This document shows, piece by piece, positions 59,549-64,000 of a stretch of 64,000 nucleotides of DNA (positions within the stretch are counted from its first letter, which is position 1; each line of letters begins with the position of its first letter). The notes beneath the pieces were generated by a model. That model did no database searches. It saw only the letters and a list, made by a program, of their open reading frames with translations, and was not told the DNA's origin. Made by a program: the position numbers and the translations under genes. This stretch comes from a virus. Location of the stretch: IMG/VR virus record IMGVR_UViG_3300032322_001107, positions 1 through 64,000 of that record; one strand, 5' to 3'.

Positions 59549-60082
59549 ATGAACCCCAAAGAAATCTACAACGTATTACTTACCGAGCCGAAAGTTATCG
59601 ACGGCAAAACGTGGCACAACCTCTCTTACCAGATAACCCGCGACGAAGCGGGCAAGATCGAAGTCACCGAGTTTGGCTGGCCGACTAAGCTGACGATTTA
59701 CGAGCAGGACGGCCCCGAACTGGATGCGCTGGACGAGGCAACGGTGAAAGCCGCCGTTGAAGCCGCGCTGCCTGTGGATGAGGGTTATGTGATTCCGCCG
59801 CCGCCGACTCCGTATGTTGAGGCTTTCACGCCCGAAGCATGGGTGACGCGGCACCTTACATCCCTGCAAATTCTTTCCCTGCAACGTCTGGAAATGGCCC
59901 TGCTTCAAGCGAGCTTGCCGCTCGGCACGAACATGGCCGCGCTCAAGGGTTGGCTGGAGGCCATGATGTTGGCGAGCGTTGACCCGACTCCACGCACATT
60001 TCCTGCCCCGCCGTGTTCCTACGAGGTTGCGTCAGCGGAGGCGGTGGCTGGGTTGCAATCAGGTCAAAATCCCGAAACATAA
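59549..60082 (+). CDS. small protein after the fibre, unknown
   Basis: A 177-residue protein with 'NPKEIYNVLLTEPKVIDGKT', 'DEGYVIPPPPTPYVEAFTPE' and a helical end. Its place between two receptor-binding genes suggests a fibre-assembly or baseplate factor. No family recognised. Starts two bases after the fibre stop. Confidence 0.55.
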   Translation: MNPKEIYNVLLTEPKVIDGKTWHNLSYQITRDEAGKIEVTEFGWPTKLTIYEQDGPELDALDEATVKAAVEAALPVDEGYVIPPPPTPYVEAFTPEAWVTRHLTSLQILSLQRLEMALLQASLPLGTNMAALKGWLEAMMLASVDPTPRTFPAPPCSYEVASAEAVAGLQSGQNPET

Positions 60083-60086
60083 TCTT

Positions 60087-62330
60087 ATGGCAAACCTCTC
60101 TTCATTCTATCCCCAGCCAGTAGTACCCAATGCTATAGAAGTTACTGCTTCTGGGTCTACAACTGCAAGAACTCTATCAACGAGGTTTGCCGACATAGTA
60201 AATGTTAAAGATTTTGGTGCGGTGGGTGACGGGGTTTCCGATGATTGGTTAGCTATTCAGAGGGCAATTGCCGCAGCGGCAGATGTACCAAACGCCGCAA
60301 CATTAACAATGCCAGCAGCACTGGGTGTTTCAGATCCAATGTCTGTCAACGCCTTTGGCATATGGATTCCTAAACTTTTTTATTTTGGTGTTTCTAGACG
60401 TATTGTCTATTTCCCTTCTGGCCAATACGCAATTTCTAGGCCACTTGTTGCCAGCGGAGAACAAATTCATTTATTGGGATACAGTGGACGCATGTCTCGC
60501 ATTAATGTGAGTAAAAACGCAGCAACATCCGCTGGTCTTGCAACAATGTTTAATGGTGTTGAACCGCTTAACGAATGGGTTTATAGAGAATTAGTTGCCG
60601 TTGATGGCACAGAGCCAGTTGGATTTTGGTCTCTGTGGCCAGATTACGGTCATGGAAATCGCATTGAAGGTCTTGGAGTTGGTTTAACAGAACTTGATGA
60701 AAACAATCAAACGACAATCCGACCATTTGATACAGTGTCAGATGTTCTGGCATATTTGCCGTTTACAGAAGGCCCTCCGCCATTTGCAAAAGTTTCTGGA
60801 ACACAGGGAACAAACACTCTAACTATTAATACAGAAATTCGGTGCTGGGTTGGAATGAAAATAAAACCCAGAAATCATGCCACAACTTACACTGTTGCAT
60901 CTTTTTCTGTTGGTTCAAATAGCGTAACAATAACAACAGTCGAAACAGTTACTAGCAATATCGTTAATGAAATGGCGCTTCGTGGAAAATCGGCAGCAAA
61001 TGGAATTCTTTTAAATGGCGGAGAAAATATGGCAATTATTAGGTGCTTTGCCGATGGATTTTATTATGGTTCTGGAATTTCGCTATTAGGAGGTTCCCCA
61101 GCAGCAATTATTGATAATTGCATGGTTAATTCTAATAAAGTTGGTTACGAAATAGAATCTGGGCCATCCATACTTATAAAACCTTCTGGTGATAACAATC
61201 AAACATTTGTTCGCGCTGGATTTAAATCTCTAGCCACACTTTATATTGAAGGAATAAAAATGGAGAATTTTGGATCACCTCCATTTTTTGGTTTTGAAAC
61301 TGGAATAAAAGAGATTTTTCAACTTGGAAGTTATGGTGGTCAAGGGCGACCATCCAGCATGAAAATTGTTGGAGGATCTATCAATATTAATGTAAGCCCC
61401 AATCTTGAAGACTCCGTTATTTATGCTGAATACGCTACGGTTTACCCAGCAAATATACAAACCAGCGGACTAAACATGCAAAACCAATGCTCGATTATTC
61501 ATCAAAGGCGCAACCTTTTGAATAATGATATTTTGAAACGCATTGGAAGGTCTGATTGGCAAAGCACACAGCATGCAGAACGTTATGGTGGTAAATCTGA
61601 ACGAATGAGCGATGGATTGGTAGATTGGTATGTTTATGGAGATAGGCGCAATGCTGTTTTTGACTTGATAGATAATCGCGGAGGAATAGTGGCAGATTCT
61701 GGATCTGGAAGACCTTCAGGTAATGCAACATTTGAAAGAGACGGACAAACAGTAACGTTTACTCAGGCAAATCACGGACTACAAGTTGGAAATCAAATTT
61801 TTGTGGCACAGTATATTTCTACCGACCCACCAAATACATTTTTTACAGCAACGGGAAGCGCATCTGATGGAAGCTTTACTGGATCGTTATTTGTTAAATC
61901 TGTAAACGGAAACGATTTTACATGCACCGTAGCCAATAGCGGTCCAGATGAAGGAACCGTAAAGCTTATTTATGGAAAATATTGGGATTTTCACAGTTTT
62001 TACGACAATAGGCATATTGTTCAAATACCAAGCGATTTGGGTTCTCCGAACATTAATAGGGAAGTTTTTGTTTTTAAAGATTTACAAAATAGAAATCTGT
62101 CTGGATTGCGAGTTGCTACAGCTACTGAAGGTGATTGGTGGGCAAGTAAATCTCTAAACATAGGCGGAACCATCGATAGCCCCTCATCCCGAATCTTGAC
62201 TGGCACAGGCGCACCTAGTGCGCCCGCACCCAATGGATCTATCTATCTCAGAACAGATGGAGATGCTTCCAGCACAGTATATGTGAGAGCGGGAGATCAA
62301 TGGAGGCCACTTGGAGCTTATGAACCTTAA
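60087..62330 (+). CDS. tailspike with pectate-lyase-like beta helix
   Basis: A 747-residue protein. Residues about 25-55 (FADIVNVKDFGAVGDGVSDD, then WLAIQRAI) are the start signature of phage pectate-lyase-3 beta-helix tailspikes, which bind and often cut host polysaccharides. The rest is long and Asn/Gly/Ile-rich with beta-helix rungs and a final 'SSTVYVRAGDQWRPLG'-like end. The gene is AT-richer than its neighbours. No catalytic residues can be assigned from sequence alone. Confidence 0.8.
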   Translation: MANLSSFYPQPVVPNAIEVTASGSTTARTLSTRFADIVNVKDFGAVGDGVSDDWLAIQRAIAAAADVPNAATLTMPAALGVSDPMSVNAFGIWIPKLFYFGVSRRIVYFPSGQYAISRPLVASGEQIHLLGYSGRMSRINVSKNAATSAGLATMFNGVEPLNEWVYRELVAVDGTEPVGFWSLWPDYGHGNRIEGLGVGLTELDENNQTTIRPFDTVSDVLAYLPFTEGPPPFAKVSGTQGTNTLTINTEIRCWVGMKIKPRNHATTYTVASFSVGSNSVTITTVETVTSNIVNEMALRGKSAANGILLNGGENMAIIRCFADGFYYGSGISLLGGSPAAIIDNCMVNSNKVGYEIESGPSILIKPSGDNNQTFVRAGFKSLATLYIEGIKMENFGSPPFFGFETGIKEIFQLGSYGGQGRPSSMKIVGGSININVSPNLEDSVIYAEYATVYPANIQTSGLNMQNQCSIIHQRRNLLNNDILKRIGRSDWQSTQHAERYGGKSERMSDGLVDWYVYGDRRNAVFDLIDNRGGIVADSGSGRPSGNATFERDGQTVTFTQANHGLQVGNQIFVAQYISTDPPNTFFTATGSASDGSFTGSLFVKSVNGNDFTCTVANSGPDEGTVKLIYGKYWDFHSFYDNRHIVQIPSDLGSPNINREVFVFKDLQNRNLSGLRVATATEGDWWASKSLNIGGTIDSPSSRILTGTGAPSAPAPNGSIYLRTDGDASSTVYVRAGDQWRPLGAYEP

Positions 62331-62886
62331 AAATACACTTCTAGCATTGCTGGCGATGTCTTCCTCGCTCTGGGGACAGACGATCACCACAAATACTAAT
62401 GATCTAACCACCCCTTGGTCTAATTCGTTTTCGGGATTTCAAGGTATAACCAACACAGGTCGGGCGTTTCGCGTCACGGCATCCAATCTCACGACCAACA
62501 TCACAGTGGCTCTTTCCGACTCTACAAACTGGCAAGTATCGACGAACAACACCGCCTTCACCAATACCCTGTCAATGGCGAGTAATTCCTCCAACGCTCT
62601 CTTATGGGTAAGGATGAGCGGGTCAAATGTCGGAACATTCACTAATATCATCAGCCTGACCAGCACTGGAACGAACGGAACAAATACCAACAACGTAACA
62701 AACACTACCACAATTACGGGAACGGTGGTCGCTTCGTTGGCTTCGGTCATGTATGATAAGGCCACAGCACTCATTGTCCGTCCGACCAATTTGGGACTGA
62801 ATACCAACATTACTTTCGTTGACGCCGCAACCAACACCAATACAGTATCGATCTCCAATGGTATTATTACTGGCTGGACACAATAG
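62320..62886 (+). CDS. secreted Asn/Thr-rich beta protein
   Basis: A 188-residue protein starting 'MNLKNTLLALLAMSSSLWGQ', a Sec signal peptide, followed by Asn/Thr/Ser-rich beta strands. No family recognised. It overlaps the tailspike stop by 11 bases. Like the 53461 product it is an exported protein in a structural operon; a lectin-like or pilus-like domain is possible. Confidence 0.6.
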   Translation: MNLKNTLLALLAMSSSLWGQTITTNTNDLTTPWSNSFSGFQGITNTGRAFRVTASNLTTNITVALSDSTNWQVSTNNTAFTNTLSMASNSSNALLWVRMSGSNVGTFTNIISLTSTGTNGTNTNNVTNTTTITGTVVASLASVMYDKATALIVRPTNLGLNTNITFVDAATNTNTVSISNGIITGWTQ

Positions 62887-62913
62887 ACTTAACACCTTAC
62901 ACTTTCTACTTTA

Positions 62914-64000
62914 ATGGCAACAGGCAACGCAGAACTGGAAAATCTACCAGAGAGTGGTAGTCCACCGAAAAAACGCATCAAATCATCTGATAACCTTGTG
63001 GCAATCGCTAACAAGTATATCGAACAAGATGAGGATGCGGCGTATCTTAGGGCGCGGGCGCAAGCCCTAGTCAATGGCGAAGCCCCCTACGATGCCGAAG
63101 AATTGAAGAGCAAAGGACTAACCCATGTGGTCAATGCCAACTTCGGGGAGGCCAATGCCATCATGGAAGCAGCCTTGGCCCCGTATATTGAACTCCAAAA
63201 TGGGGTTCCCCGCATCGCCAACGTCATCATGGAATCTTATCAGGGGGACTCCAATGAAGACTCCGAAATCATCTCTGAGGAGTTTGATTGGATGCTTAAG
63301 GAGTGGAGTGATCATGCCTACAATATGCAACTCCTTTCCCGCGAGTTTGTGGGTGACGGGGTCGGGGTGGCTATGTGGCCCGATGAAAGGTCAATCTTCT
63401 GGGAGCCTTGCGGACTTAAAGATTTCAAAGTAGCCCGTGACACCAAAGTATCAGATGAGTCCATTGAAGTTGCTATCGTCCAACGCTCCATGAGCGTGAG
63501 TGAACTTTACCGCTATATCCGCAATCCCAAAGCCGCGAAAGAACTTGGCTGGAATCTCAACGCAGTTAAGCAGGCAATTTGGAAGGCTTCGACCAAGCGC
63601 GACCAGTGGAAGAACTATACCGCTCACTGGGAAGACTTTGAGCGCGAAATCAAGGAGAATGACCTCTACGCTGGGGAATCGGCCTACCACCGCGCCCAAC
63701 TAATCTACGGCTACAACCGCGAATTCGATGGTAAGTTTACACAGCTTATCGGATCTCGCGATTCTTCGGATTTCCTCTACGAGCGTTATAGCCGCTATGG
63801 AAATGTGAACCAATGCTTCGTCATCTTTACCTACGGAGTCGGACAGGGAACCTTCCATACGATTCGCGGACTCAAGCAGAAGATCTACAACCAAATCCAG
63901 ATTTCCAATAGGGTTCTTTGCCAGTCAGCCCAAGCCGCCATCACTTCTGGACTTATTCAGTTGCAGGGGGACGCCGAAGCCATCCAAGACTTTCAATATA
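62914..64000 (+). CDS. portal-like protein (partial, truncated at window edge)
   Basis: The frame runs from ATG 62914 to the window end (362 codons). Early residues include 'SSDNLVAIANKYIEQDEDAA', then an extended helix-rich region, 'SREFVGDGVGVAMWPDERSI', and 'VGQGTFHTIRGLKQKIYNQI'. The arrangement (alpha-rich N terminus, a 'FVGDGVGVAMW' core) fits podoviral or other portal proteins, but the C terminus is missing. The portal feeds DNA through the vertex during packaging. Confidence 0.65.
   Translation, partial: MATGNAELENLPESGSPPKKRIKSSDNLVAIANKYIEQDEDAAYLRARAQALVNGEAPYDAEELKSKGLTHVVNANFGEANAIMEAALAPYIELQNGVPRIANVIMESYQGDSNEDSEIISEEFDWMLKEWSDHAYNMQLLSREFVGDGVGVAMWPDERSIFWEPCGLKDFKVARDTKVSDESIEVAIVQRSMSVSELYRYIRNPKAAKELGWNLNAVKQAIWKASTKRDQWKNYTAHWEDFEREIKENDLYAGESAYHRAQLIYGYNREFDGKFTQLIGSRDSSDFLYERYSRYGNVNQCFVIFTYGVGQGTFHTIRGLKQKIYNQIQISNRVLCQSAQAAITSGLIQLQGDAEAIQDFQY

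Noticed and set aside
1-64000. CRISPR array, integrase or insertion sequence
   Set aside because: No regularly spaced direct repeats, no recombinase signatures and no transposase motifs were seen.

Overview
The window is one 64-kb piece of a tailed-bacteriophage genome. It holds a large terminase subunit (50914-52755), a portal-like gene cut by the right edge (62914-64000), a DnaG-type primase (27279-28871), a DnaB-type helicase (47721-49025), a dCMP deaminase, HNH endonucleases, fibre and tailspike genes, and about sixty short, tightly overlapping genes. No integrase, rRNA, tRNA, CRISPR array or insertion sequence was recognised. No major capsid protein or lysin was recognised either; these may lie outside the window. 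Sec signal peptides and one lipobox suggest a Gram-negative host, but the host phylum cannot be fixed from sequence alone.

Layout. (1) 1-2848, plus strand: a DUF6378-like protein, a metallophosphoesterase, a small DNA-binding protein, an RmlC-like cupin and a glycosyltransferase. (2) 2845-7961, minus strand: three long, AT-rich, Thr/Ser-rich genes that look virion-associated. (3) 8171-12198, plus strand: an OB/ssDNA-binding-like protein, a SWIM zinc finger, a Cas4/RecB-type nuclease, tiny basic proteins and two glycosyltransferase-like genes. (4) 12245-24265, plus strand: a probable head-tail adaptor, two internal-virion-type proteins and a 3077-residue polyvalent protein. (5) 24262-34644, minus strand: glycosyltransferases, two methyltransferases, primase, then a dense run of small genes with a DUF932 protein and a GP88-like protein. 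(6) 34645-35883: a control region with tandem dyads, a single plus-strand gene with its own promoter and terminator, and an iteron-like repeat cluster that is a candidate replication origin. (7) 35884-43233, minus strand: about 25 small genes, a dCMP deaminase, a zincin, an HNH nuclease and a replication-initiator-like protein. (8) 43589-49519, plus strand: small genes, a glycosyltransferase, the helicase and homing-type endonucleases. (9) 49520-50885 minus (Cys-rich protein and probable small terminase), then 50914 to the end plus (large terminase, fibres, tailspike, portal).

How it fits together. Replication genes (primase, helicase, initiator-like wing-helix protein, nucleases, OB-like protein) flank the iteron-like region. 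The order adaptor, low-complexity protein, coiled-coil protein, giant protein resembles the podovirus arrangement of tail-tube and internal core proteins, so the giant protein is probably packaged and ejected. At least five GT-A-like proteins, a GT-B-like protein, an RmlC-like cupin and two methyltransferases are scattered through the genome, suggesting the phage modifies glycans or its own DNA or virion. Many genes join by ATGA or GTGA overlaps. Several operon-leading genes start only about 8-17 nt after a -10-like box, suggesting short or absent 5' leaders. AT-rich islands (2.9-7.1 kb, 10.1-10.8 kb, the homing nucleases, and the tailspike at 60.1-62.2 kb) point to recent mosaic exchange.
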